A program made the translations under genes and the position numbers. The notes beneath the pieces were generated by a model. That model was given only the letters and a program-made list of their open reading frames with translations, did not search any database and was not told the origin of the DNA. From assembly GCA_030435675.1 (NCBI GenBank), contig CM059622.1:62001-126000 (forward strand): DNA of 64,000 nt. The letters are read 5' to 3'. Source of the stretch: Steinernema hermaphroditum (lineage: Eukaryota > Nematoda > Chromadorea > Rhabditida > Steinernematidae). How positions within the stretch are numbered: the stretch's first letter is position 1; each line of letters opens with the position of its first letter. Of this stretch, positions 23,813 to 34,860 are shown one piece after another.

Positions 23813-24303
23813 CAGGGCTGTGCGAGAGTCGAGATCAGTGATGGGTCTCGCTCGAAATTTCGCCGAGTCCCAGTCTCGGTTCTCGATTTCGAAACTTTTC
23901 GAGTCTCGATCTCGAAATCTCGGTCCAAAATCAAGAAATTTTGAGTCTCGAGACATATCACTGGTCGAGATGACAGTGCTGAACTTGGATACTTTTGTCA
24001 TCCACTCAGCGCGATTTTTGTTGCAAATCTTGAGGTACACACGCGCGCAGACCGAACAAATTACCTTTACTCCTTTTGGATCCAGTCCGAATTCAATTCG
24101 GAGTCCACCCTCCCTGGACTCGAAGTCCAAACACAATAGGACTCGGGTCTCGAAACGATCAACACTGACAGGAATGACGAGTGAACGGTAGCAACAAGGA
24201 AAACCGTCCACACAGTGTTCGCACGGCAAAATTTCAGAAGTTTCGTGGTGGGACCAAGTCTACTCTCATCGATTGTCGAGAGTCGAGACTGTACACAGCC
24301 CTG
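23813..24303. mobile_element. hAT-type MITE
   Basis: A 491-bp element starts CAGGGCTGTG and ends with the exact reverse complement, CACAGCCCTG. CAGGG... termini are typical of hAT transposons. Flanking 8-mers ATCCCAGT (23805-23812) and ATCCAAGT (24304-24311) match at 7 of 8, fitting the 8-bp hAT target duplication. The interior consists of repeated TCGAGTCTCGATCTCG-like words and codes for no transposase. Confidence 0.8.
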
Positions 24304-24522
24304 ATCCAAGTCATTTCAGCTTTATTCGTGTCACAAACCCCATCAACAACTAAAATCACTATAATTTATTTACATATTTACTATTAATAAATACTGAACA
24401 CATAAAATAATACTTTACATACACGTCGAATGGGCACCCCCAGAGACACCGAGGCAGTGAAAACAAAAGGTTTAAGGCTGCGGAAAAGGCAGTTCCAATG
24501 AAGAGCTAAGACCTAGCAGAGA

Positions 24523-25437
24523 CTATGTTAACGGGATCGGGTCCATCTCAAAATCTAGATTGAATATGCAGAGTCCGGGGGAGCCAGCGATTGTTCTCTG
24601 AACAATCGTGGCACACCTCAGCCCGTCATCAGTGTCTTCCTTCAGGATGAAGGTCGCCTGAGATGAGCTGACCTGCACACGTCGCAGGCGAAACAGGTGC
24701 TCTACATTGAAAGGAGGACCGTGCAATGTAGCACTTAGAGTATACCTTTGTTCAAAAAATATTTCTAATAGCCTAGGAATTGTTGACTCTGCAACTGTCA
24801 CTGGGTGATTTTTGAATTCCTCTAAGGTATACCCTTTGCGATACATTTCAAGGAGGACATCGTCGATGTCCTCCGTGATCTTAAGCTCCCTAAAGTCAAG
24901 CTCTATTTCATTGGCAAGTAGCTTCATTATAAGTCTCTTGAAGCTTAAGAACTCCTGCCTGGTATTGAAACGACAGGGTTCATCACAAGTAAATTCAACA
25001 GCAAAGTCAGGGTCTCTGGGGTACACTAAACTCCTAAGGCGAAGGACTGCGAGGGGGCATTTGTGAATATTAACCACCTCCAGTGACAGAAGGGTGGACA
25101 ACATCACTTGAAATTCAGCCATTGTGTACGTATACCCTATGAATCCTTCATAATGGATATTATCGGGGCCCAAAAACGGCGTGGTCAAGGTTGTGATAAA
25201 GGGGAGGTGATGATGAAAAAGGGGAGTGGGAAACAAAGTGAAATAACCGGGAAACATAACCACGAAACGTACGGATTTCGTCAGACTCCCGAGAACCTCC
25301 CTGGCTAGTCGACCCCATCGTGAAGGGAGCGCGGCCAATCTCTCGAGCGTCGGGCGGTCAGCGTGGGAAAGTACAGTGTTGATGGTGGCGTCGGACAAGT
25401 TCGGAATGGTCGGGATGTTTTCGTTTTCCTGGTTCAT
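24523..25437 (-). CDS. Single-exon F-box-like protein, 304 aa
   Basis: An uninterrupted 305-codon frame starts at the ATG at 25437, six bases behind an ATTGCAG acceptor-like site (probable SL trans-splicing). The N-terminus (about 12-48: IPNLSDATINTVLSHADRPTLERLAALPSRW) has the Leu pattern of an F-box, the SKP1-binding adaptor module of SCF ubiquitin ligases, which is greatly expanded in nematodes. The rest has no motif I can name. It contains several short Leu-rich segments and acidic patches, as substrate-binding halves of worm F-box proteins often do. The long intronless frame supports a real gene; the F-box call is tentative. Confidence 0.6.
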   Translation of the reverse strand: MNQENENIPTIPNLSDATINTVLSHADRPTLERLAALPSRWGRLAREVLGSLTKSVRFVVMFPGYFTLFPTPLFHHHLPFITTLTTPFLGPDNIHYEGFIGYTYTMAEFQVMLSTLLSLEVVNIHKCPLAVLRLRSLVYPRDPDFAVEFTCDEPCRFNTRQEFLSFKRLIMKLLANEIELDFRELKITEDIDDVLLEMYRKGYTLEEFKNHPVTVAESTIPRLLEIFFEQRYTLSATLHGPPFNVEHLFRLRRVQVSSSQATFILKEDTDDGLRCATIVQRTIAGSPGLCIFNLDFEMDPIPLT

Positions 25438-26541
25438 GATTATCTGCAATAGTGAGATTTCACTGTGTGAATAGGGAACGAGGGATTAAATGACCTAATA
25501 ATAAAAAGAAAGAAACTACTGAGACCAATATGGCAAAAGCAATCATATATCTTCTAGAGCACTTTTACTGTATGTACCTGGTATACGAAGTTATGTTTGG
25601 AACGGAGCTACTCCAAATACGATAGGTGAACAATTTGGCCGTCGTGCTTCTTGATGTCGTGAGTCGATGGGATCCGCTGGACGTTCTAGCTGGATCTGGT
25701 TATTCACTAGTTTAGAGCTCTGAGGTGAGAGTTCTGAAGTAAAATCTGTGAAGCGAGGGCTTGCCGAGTCTGTAAAAGTGAAACACCCGAGTACAACGAA
25801 ATGGCCATCAACAAAAAAAGCGAATAAATATCTTCGAAGCGGATTTAGAAAGTAACACTGAAGCTTAAAAAGAGAAGCGACTGTACCTCTGTAAACACGC
25901 AAATGCCCTCAAACTGTTAAACTTTAATCGACCACGCGCTAGGTCTCGTCAACATCGCTTTTCTAAGCGCGCACTCTGGGCTCTAATACCGCGGAGGCAT
26001 GTGGGAAAAGAATGGAATGGCCGGAGGTAGAAGAAAGGCGTGGAGGAAAGACCGCCTTCGAGAGGCGTGCTTTCGCGACCGTGTAAACAAGCTGATATTT
26101 CGGTTCTAAGTAACGCACAGGAAACAAAAGATATTCCCACAAAAGGGTGCCTATGAAAAGGCTGTTTTCGCGCTTGAATTTGACGTAACTGAAAAGAGCA
26201 TCGAGGCGATGTTCAGCATTCTCAGAAGCTAGCATAATGCTATTCGATAACAGGTCCGCTGCGGCATTAACATGTCCCACGAAAACAAATAGGCCGTTTG
26301 CCTTTGAAGGTAGTTAACACTGTTTTATCTTTGAACATTTTCCAATATGTAGAAGTTTGGTGGGCGCATATACCTTATGAAAATGTTGTGAAATCTGAAA
26401 AGACTATAGTGTAGTGCAACTAAGACTCATACTTAGGCAAAATTTAAAAATAACGCCTTCATCTCCAGAATACAAGAAAACAAAGAAGCATGTAATTTCT
26501 AAAATGGCGCTGATTTAAATAGCGGTTCAGCTATTGGATTC

Positions 26542-26682
26542 TGACCACCTGCGCGCCTGTTATGCTGAGAGTTAATTACTTTTCGTTTGTCAGCGACGCT
26601 TCGTCACCTTTTCCAATTAACTCTCCTTTGTTAAGGAGCCGAGAACCCACTTGTTTTCGCGCCTTTGTAGCTTTGATCGATG
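26542..26682 (+). repeat. Hairpin repeat family, copy 1
   Basis: Starts TGACCACCT and contains a 9-bp perfect stem (GAGTTAATT 26569-26577 with AATTAACTC 26615-26623) around a loop holding CGTTTGTCA and ACGCTTCGTCACCTTTTCC. A second small hairpin (CTCCTT..AAGGAG) follows. Over about 140 bp it is clearly homologous to 27404-27540 and 29349-29490. Confidence 0.7.
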
Positions 26683-27176
26683 CTCGCAAACATATGGAAC
26701 GCACCTTCGTTGCGGAAGATTTCTATAAAATGTGGGAATAAGCCTGCATTTTTGGAAATTTTGAATTCGAATTCCTGTAGGCCGATAAACGTCCCCTTCT
26801 CAGTAATAGCCTTTATTTCGATTTGAAACTAGCTACAGGGCTCTGCGCACCCGCTCCCCTTTTGAATTTAAGTATCGTGAGTTAATCAGCTATTACCAAA
26901 AACGATTATCCACCTTTTGCACTTGTTTTGATGACTAGAAAATGCTCATAAAAAATAGAGACAACAACCTCGTTCAGTATGTGGGAGTGTGGAAGCAAAA
27001 CAAGAGAGGTTCTTAGTCTTACGGGATATTGTTTGTTATGAGACCACCTTCGAGAAAAACCTCTGCCAAATTAACGGGCATTATAAGCGATAATTGTACT
27101 TGCCAGCTTTATGGGGCTTTCCAGCTTATATTAATAAGGAGTTAGAGAAGTCTCATGTGGTAAATAACAGGTGTCC

Positions 27177-27236
27177 GACCACCTGTGCAAATATAACGAG
27201 TTCATTAATTTTGGTCATCTTTCATAACGAACTCGT
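27177..27236 (+). repeat. Possible degenerate fourth copy of the hairpin repeat
   Basis: A CGACCACCTGTGC start is followed by an 8-bp perfect stem (ACGAGTTC 27196-27203 with GAACTCGT 27229-27236) whose sequence differs from the other copies. Outside the start motif and the hairpin layout the similarity is weak. Confidence 0.3.
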
Positions 27237-27403
27237 GCGTGTCATCGAAATACTCGAAATCCCTATTGAAACAAGGGAATCAATAAGGTGCCGTTCATTC
27301 AGGATGCTATAAAAACGTTGTACTTGAAAACTCCCAAACGGTAAACAAGTCATTTAATTTGAGTAGCAACTGCGATTTCGGTAAAAGATTGACCAACAGT
27401 GTT

Positions 27404-27540
27404 TGACCACCTGGATAAAGGCCAGTAGTTAATTAGCTTTCCTTTGTCAGGAAATATTAGTCACCTTTTCTAATTAACTCCCTTTTGTCCAAGAAATGAG
27501 AACCGACTTGTTATCGACTCTTCTTAGTCTTGGTCGATGG
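27404..27540 (+). repeat. Hairpin repeat family, copy 2
   Basis: Same order of blocks as copy 1 (TGACCACCT, AGTTAATTAG stem arm, TTTGTCA, GTCACCTTTTCTAATTAACT, TTGGTCGATG). Here the stem extends to 10 bp, AGTTAATTAG with CTAATTAACT, so bases that differ from copy 1 remain paired. Confidence 0.65.
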
Positions 27541-28082
27541 TTAATGACAGTTATTCTTTAGCTTAAGCACGATTATTCCGAGGCCTTTACGTGCAGGACG
27601 CTTCATATTGCACAAGAAAGAGACATATCACGGTTTCAATGTCGATTCCCTACTCGAGGCGACTCGAACCACATAGAGCCGTAGTGGAAGTCGGGTACAA
27701 TCTTAGTTATATGTGGGGTTAATAAGCCCGAACTACTTGTAACTTGTAACGCCTAGATCTGTGGTGAAACATCACGGCAAACAGTTAGAAGTAAGCTTAA
27801 AACATGTATATGTGAAGACGCACACCAAGAACGAAGATAAAACATACCAAGATAAGAACGCGTTAGTTTGAGATGAGATGTTATTGTGTTTTGAAGGATA
27901 ATAGCTAACGGTCATGACGCAGATCGGACATTTGACGCAGATATTTCAGTGTACTGTAACAAAACGAAGCATAGGTACGTCAAGTAGGTAGAAATAAGCT
28001 GCGCTTTGTAAAAGGACGTGTTTTGAATAGGCGACAATGTAAACAGGCTGGCACTTTCGTGCTAACTGAAACAAATCACACA

Positions 28083-28121
28083 AAAGGAGTTCTCACAAAA
28101 CAAAGCGGCTTGAATAGGTTG
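28083..28121. repeat. Short dispersed repeat (AAAGGAGTTC...TTGAATAGGTT)
   Basis: An AAAGGAGTTC-N-CAAAAC-AAG-N-GG.TTGAATAGGTT block recurs at 29028-29066, with weaker similarity extending some 50 bp upstream in both. A more distant relative lies near 26090-26150. Confidence 0.5.
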
Positions 28122-29027
28122 TATTGCGCTCGGTTGTAATGTGACGCAAATGGTGTCGATGAGGCACCGTCTCTGAAGCCGAACGGCGATTAAGGAACGA
28201 GGATGCATAGATACGTAAGAACAACCGAACGACTCCTTCCAGAAACAAGGAATATTTATTAGGTGATATTTGGATTAAACAATGGCAACATTGCAGGGTA
28301 ATATATGTTGCCTTTGTGGGTAGGCAGAGTAGGTCCTCTTGGTTCTTGCGAGCTTCCATGACCGACAGCAAAAAGTACTTGTTGTTCTGAGTAAATAAGA
28401 GAGCCTGAGAGTGACGCGCTGAGGAACAATTTGCCGATGTTTGTCGATAACTGTGCTCTAAAAGTCGTCTAGACATCTGAGGTTGCAGTGAGCGGAGAGA
28501 GCTTCCACTCACTATTCATACGTCCTAGACCTAGGCTCCGGCTTAGGCGTATATGTATCCGATAACCGCGTCTTGGTGTATCTATGGCCCGGTTGGGGCA
28601 CAGTAAAAAAAACTAAAACTAGTTTGTTGTTTTTTAATGTTCCTGTGTGATTACTAGAGAGATGATCTGGCTGATCATGATTTCAATTTTTCGGGGATTT
28701 TTTTTCATTTTCATGTGGGCTATTTTTGATTGCCCATTTTGACCAGGAACCCACGAACACATTCGGATCAATGCGAATTCATTCGATGTGGCAGTGCCTT
28801 CTCACCAATCGTCCAGGGCAAAAGGTATGATTTTTTGCCTTTGCAAACTCGTCGGCGTATCGAAAGGAACTGCTTTGTCGTCGTATGAATTAGTGGTGTG
28901 CTGTGTACTGTGCCGCCCCAACAGGGCCATAGGTACACCAAGAGCATGGAGATAAGCCAGCAAGGACGTGTTGTGAATCATCGTCATGCAAACCAATATT
29001 TTTGTCCTAGCTGAGACCAGCCACGTA

Positions 29028-29066
29028 AAGGAGTTCCTGCAAAACAAGACGGTTTGAATAGGTTAT
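29028..29066. repeat. Short dispersed repeat, second copy
   Basis: Same block as 28083-28121. On the minus strand it ends in TTTTGCAG, so it could be a former splice acceptor of a decayed gene unit. Confidence 0.5.
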
Positions 29067-29348
29067 TTTCGAGCATTCCTAAAATCCCTCTATTTTAAAT
29101 AGTGAAGGCGCCAGTGGATTATATGAGAAAATATCTTTGCGATAATTTCGATAATAAAACACCTCGATAGAAAAGCATGAGGTTGTAGTTTCAGAAGTCC
29201 GCTAAACTATTTTGAACAAGCTAAAAATCGCCTGGAATCGGTCACATACAGTCTCCATTGCGCGAAAAGGAAAAAAGGTTGTACTACAGAAAGTTGGGAG
29301 CTGTAGAGGTGCAACAAATTTTTGCCGACCAACGAAACCATTGGTTTT

Positions 29349-29490
29349 TGACCACCTACGCGCCTGGGACACTGGGAGTTAATTAATTTTCGTTTGTCAA
29401 CAACGCTTCGTCACCTTTTCCAATTAACTCTCCTTTGTCAAGCAGTCGAGAATCCATTTGTTTTCGTCCCTTTGTAGCTTTGGTTGACAT
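29349..29490 (+). repeat. Hairpin repeat family, copy 3
   Basis: Closest to copy 1: TGACCACCTACGCGCCT, GAGTTAATT arm, TTTTCGTTTGTCA, ACGCTTCGTCACCTTTTCC, AATTAACTC arm, TTGTTTTCG and CTTTGTAGCTTTGGTTGA are kept. Orientation is the same as the other copies. Confidence 0.7.
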
Positions 29491-29748
29491 TGGGACAAAA
29501 TCTGGACACCTTGTGTGGAATTATAAGAACCATTGCCGACCATTTCATTATATTCAACGTAATGTCGAGGAGAATTGTCTACAGAACGAAGCATATATCA
29601 GAAGTCGGCTCAGCTCTTAAACGTATTTATTCAGTCAACTAGCGCTTCGGATCAAATTTTACAATCACCATTATGCAATGACAACGTTTTCTGTTTTCAT
29701 CAACGCAAAAAGCGTTTTAGAGACAGGTTTCTTAGTACAGAAACACCT

Positions 29749-31254
<1,506 letters not shown>

Positions 31255-31325
31255 CTCGCTTCTGGATTGTTATGATTCTTTACTCGACCCGGTTGCTAAG
31301 CGGGGAGTTACCCTTGTTGGAAGAC

Positions 31326-31347
31326 CTCAAACTTGGATAATTAAAGC
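31326..31347 (-). other. Genomically encoded SL1-like sequence (relict spliced leader)
   Basis: Read on the minus strand, this 22-mer equals the canonical nematode SL1 exon at 20 of 22 positions (differences at positions 2 and 11) and ends in CCAAGTTTGAG. It sits in the sense orientation 71 bp before the gsk-3 ATG. The following bases are GTCTTCC, not the GTAAAC of SL1 RNA, and no Sm site or SL-RNA stem-loops follow. It is therefore unlikely to be an SL RNA gene and is better read as a leader fixed into the genome by reinsertion of cDNA. Confidence 0.65.
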
Positions 31348-31828
31348 GTTGCATCATAAAAACAACACGCAACATACAAACACACGACACGTTCTGGCCC
31401 TTTAGCCATACAGAAGTATTGTCGGGACAAAAAAGAAACGACAGCACTCTCGCGAAACATTCTCGTATCCTGAAATTGGCGCGCCACGGCAATCGCGGCA
31501 GGACCCAAAATTTCTGATCGGTTCTGTAGCTTCCCTTCGCGCTCTTTTTTTTGCGCTGTTGTCATGTAGTCATGTGAACTCGTAATAGCACTTTAATGCA
31601 CTGTCCTGTCGCAAACAGGAGATCTCAAGCATAGAGAATGTACGCAACAAAATTAGTCTCCCCATCTCACTCAACCATTCCACAAAAGAATGCACATTGC
31701 CATTGTCGCAGAACCAGACAGCCTAAAGCTTCCCCCTGCCAGCACGCCTCACTTCAATGCTATGATGCGGTAAAGAACGGTCACAATGTTTTTCTTCAAG
31801 TGGTTCGCCCAGCAGTCGACGCCACTTC
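31348..31828. other. Divergent spacer between gsk-3 and the 31.8-kb gene
   Basis: A shared upstream region of two divergently transcribed genes. No TATA box or other element can be named with confidence. Confidence 0.4.
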
Positions 31829-33391
31829 ATGAAAACACGGCTTGTCCCTCTTATTGTAATTGGTTTATATATGTTGCAATTTCAGAACGGTGTACCGGAG
31901 CCAAGAACGGACGCCTCCAGGAGTGCTGTGAATTCGGGGAGCACATCAGCTGCGAAGAGGGTCCGCGTTATGTCAGAACAAGGTCTGAAACTGGAAGAGA
32001 AGTCGATCAATGGGAAGTCTGTGGTACGTTTGAAGCACGACAAGGAGAAAAAATCAAATGCAAAGACGCGAAGAACAAAAAGCGAGTTACCGAAGAAGGA
32101 AGCCCCACGGAAATCAGCCTCTGTGAGTTTTCATGCATATACCTTCGCTGATTAAAACTTTTAGGTGGACGTCATCGGTTCTGATAGTCCTGCTCCAACT
32201 GTAAAAAGGAATGTGTGCTCTGCTGAATCAGCGAGCCTTTCCATTTCAAAAAAGCTCGTCGGTCAGCAGAAGTTGCCTCCAGTCCATGTGACACAGCGTG
32301 AAATTCGACCAGTGAAAAGTAAGAAGCCCTGTTCAATTATCTTCGCACTTCTCCTTTAGGCGATAAAACTACGTCAGAAGAGTCCACCAGCATATCCGTG
32401 TCCGATGCCGCCGATGACATGCTGAAGAGTTCTATGAATAGATCATCAGCGTTGAAGAGGGTTCACGATAAAGCAACAAAAAATTCAAAAATGGCCGAGA
32501 AGTCGATAGAGGGAAAATCAGCGGTGAAAAGAATACGTTTGAAGCACGACAAGGAGAAAAAATCAAATGCAAAGACGCGAAGAACAAAAAGCGAGTTACC
32601 GAAGAAGGAAGCCCCACGGAAATCAGCCTCTGTGTGTTTTCATGCATATCCGTTCGTTGATTTAGACCTTTAGGTGGATGTCATCGGCTCTGATGGTCCT
32701 GCGAGCCGCTCCATTTCAAAAAAGCTCGTCAGTCAGCGGAAGTTGCCTCCAGTCCACGTGACACAGCGAGAAATGCGACCAATGAAAAGTAAGAAGCCCT
32801 GTTTTATTATCTTCACAGTTCTTCTTTAGGCGATAAAACTACGTCAGAAAAGTCCACCAGCAGCATACTACATGTCACCGATGACATGTTGAAGAAAGCG
32901 TTCCTGCAGGCTACAGAAAAGTGGACTCCGGCAACCGGGCGCATTCAGGTCCCGAAGACGAAACCGCCGTTTAGATGCATCTCATTTAAGTCAAAGGTTG
33001 GAATATTTAACTTCGTTCCTTGCAAGCATCAACTCCACAAACGTGTCTTTCGGTAAGCGTTTGAACTAACTACTTTAAGCAATGTTAATCCTAGATTTCC
33101 ACCCGACCCGTGGCGACGTTATGCTTCACGAAAGAAGGTCCATGAGTTGGGAGGCTATGTATACCACGGGTTTCTGAAGGAATTCATTCGTGTGGCCAAG
33201 GGTTCCCGGCCTCCACCACCGCCAGGTACGTTTGATATTAGAGGGGCATACGTAAATAATTTGTTTCAGATTCCTTTCCTGTGATGACCGAAAAGGAACA
33301 GCTGCAGCGAATGGCGAATTTGACTACATTCAACCGAAAATGCAAACGAAAAACGCGGCGGAAGATAATGAAGGAATCCGCGGATAACTGA
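31829..33391 (+). CDS. Lys/Arg-rich nematode protein with internal exon duplication, 7 exons, 436 aa
   Basis: Family not recognised. Exons 31829-32122, 32165-32318, 32360-32631, 32674-32788, 32830-33052, 33095-33225 and 33270-33391 (1311 nt) join in consistent phase. The end of exon 1, exon 2 and the start of exon 3 are repeated as the end of exon 3, exon 4 and the start of exon 5, introns included, at an offset of 509 bp. Each repeat encodes RLKHDKEKKSNAKTRRTKSE, PKKEAPRKSAS, then VDVIGSD and a KLPPVHVTQRE motif. The unique C-terminal 150 aa (PCKHQLHKRVFRFPPDPWRRY, GGYVYHGFLKEF) look folded and basic, suggesting a nuclear or nucleic-acid role, which is only inference. The start is uncertain: the first codons read as a hydrophobic stretch ending at a TTTCAG that could itself be an acceptor. 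Confidence 0.7.
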
Positions 33392-33922
33392 CCCGTTCGT
33401 GCAAATTGCCTGCGTCCGAAGTAAATATGCAACTGTCGTTCGAGACTCGAAGAGCCTTCGGTTGGCCCATTACATATTTAGAAATTCAGCTAAAGCTGTA
33501 CACCATCGTTCTTGGTCCACATTGCTTAGAAACACAATTAGACCGAAACATATAGCAATGACGGTATACCTAGTCTACGGAATAGCACCACATAGCGACG
33601 GAAATCATTATCACAGGGATATCTTATCTAGATAAATCCATCGAACTGATGGAAACAATCAGCGAACACGAACGTGCGCGCCTCAAAACCGTTATAACTT
33701 TGCGAGGAAAGTAGAACATGCGCCGCAAACCGATGCATACGCTTCTTCGGCGATCGGCGAACACTCCTATCAAAGCGGAATTTTGAAAAATGGCTTTGTC
33801 TTCGAAATAATCCACTTATTCAGTCAGAAACCCGGCAATCCCCTTATAACGGACTCAATCGTGTCCCTGATTGCGGTCCTGCAACGAACTGCGGCGGTGA
33901 CATTCGCCGTTGATCGGACAAT
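33392..33922. other. Intergenic, no feature recognised
   Basis: AT-balanced sequence between the 31.8-kb gene and the foldback element; nothing supportable was seen. Confidence 0.35.
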
Positions 33923-34787
33923 ATACTCGGATTAAAAAATTGCTGACATTTTTTCGATTTGGTCCCACAACGCTTTTTTTTGTGCGCGCCACGCCATCTT
34001 CGTGTGTGGTACTGCATTTTACAATGGGAAATGCAAATCGTCTTCATGTTTGAACACTTTTGACGGGGATATCACACGAATCTCAAAATTTTACAAGCAA
34101 ATCATTATTGCCTGGTTAATTGCGAGTCGATTCAGCCCAAAATTGTCGAAATTGAACGCGTGCACAAGAAGTTATTCACATTTTCATCGCCAGATGCCGC
34201 GATAGCAATGCACAAACCATGGTTTTGTGGTGTTTTGCGGTTTCTTTTGGAGTTTTCCCCCGTACAGAACATCTTTATCGGATTGAGATCACAGTAGTAT
34301 AGCGGAAGTTACGACAGTTCCACTCCTGACCCCCTATTCCCCTCGTCGACGAACCGTGATATGAAAGAATCTCGTGTCAAAATAGTTTCCCAAATTTCTC
34401 GATCAGGACAGTTCTCGACTCGTCTTGTGTAGCCCCAACCCATATTTCTGCGAAGCCTCCAAAAGAAACCGGCGAAACACCACAAAACCATGGTTTGTGC
34501 ATTGATATCGCGGCATCTGGCGATGAAAATGTGAATAACTTCTTGTGCACGCGTTCAATTTCGACAATTTTGGGCTCAATCGACTCGCAATTAACCAGGC
34601 AATAATGATTTGCTTGTAGAATTTTGAGATTCGTGTGATATCCCCGTCAAAAGTGTCCAAACATGCAGACGATTTGCATTTCCCATTGTAAAATGGAGTA
34701 CCACACACGAAGATGGCGTGGCGCGCGCAAAAAAAAGCGTTGTGGGACCAAATCGAAAAAATGTCAGCAATTTTTTAATCCGAGTAT
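33923..34787. mobile_element. 865-bp foldback element with 330-bp inverted arms
   Basis: 33923-34252 and the reverse complement of 34457-34787 match at roughly 95%, separated by about 204 bp of unrelated spacer. The arms start ACTCGGATTAAAAAATTGCTG and include GATTTGGTCCCACAACGC, a motif related to the subterminal GTGGGACC of the Ginger element. Each arm carries an open frame of 67 codons starting CGTTGGTGTG-like context MCGT.FYNGKCKSS, conserved because the arms are; I see no transposase motif. It sits just 3' of the minus-strand carboxypeptidase. Confidence 0.8.
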
Positions 34788-34860
34788 AATGTTAATTGGT
34801 CAGGGAGACGCATAAAATTTAACACTTATCAGTTTTAGTGATCTGACTGTTCCTGCATTA

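Larger units (their letters stand above)
25438..29748. other. Repeat-rich stretch between F-box-like gene and gsk-3
   Basis: No intact gene is supported. Parts of 25.9-26.3, 28.0-28.5 and 28.8-29.07 kb are distantly similar to one another and give open frames of 80-140 codons on the minus strand (about 25963-26280, 28093-28512, 28802-29047). They could be relics of a duplicated gene family, but no domain is recognisable. A hairpin-bearing repeat occurs three to four times and is listed separately. Confidence 0.4.

Noticed and set aside
23820..24229. Open frames of 123-154 codons rich in Arg/Asp/Ser
   Set aside because: They are produced by the TCGAG/CTCGA repeat words inside the hAT MITE.
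27600..27720. Possible tRNA-like sequence around CGACTCGAACCACATAGAG
   Set aside because: No A-box/B-box pair at tRNA spacing and no cloverleaf could be drawn.
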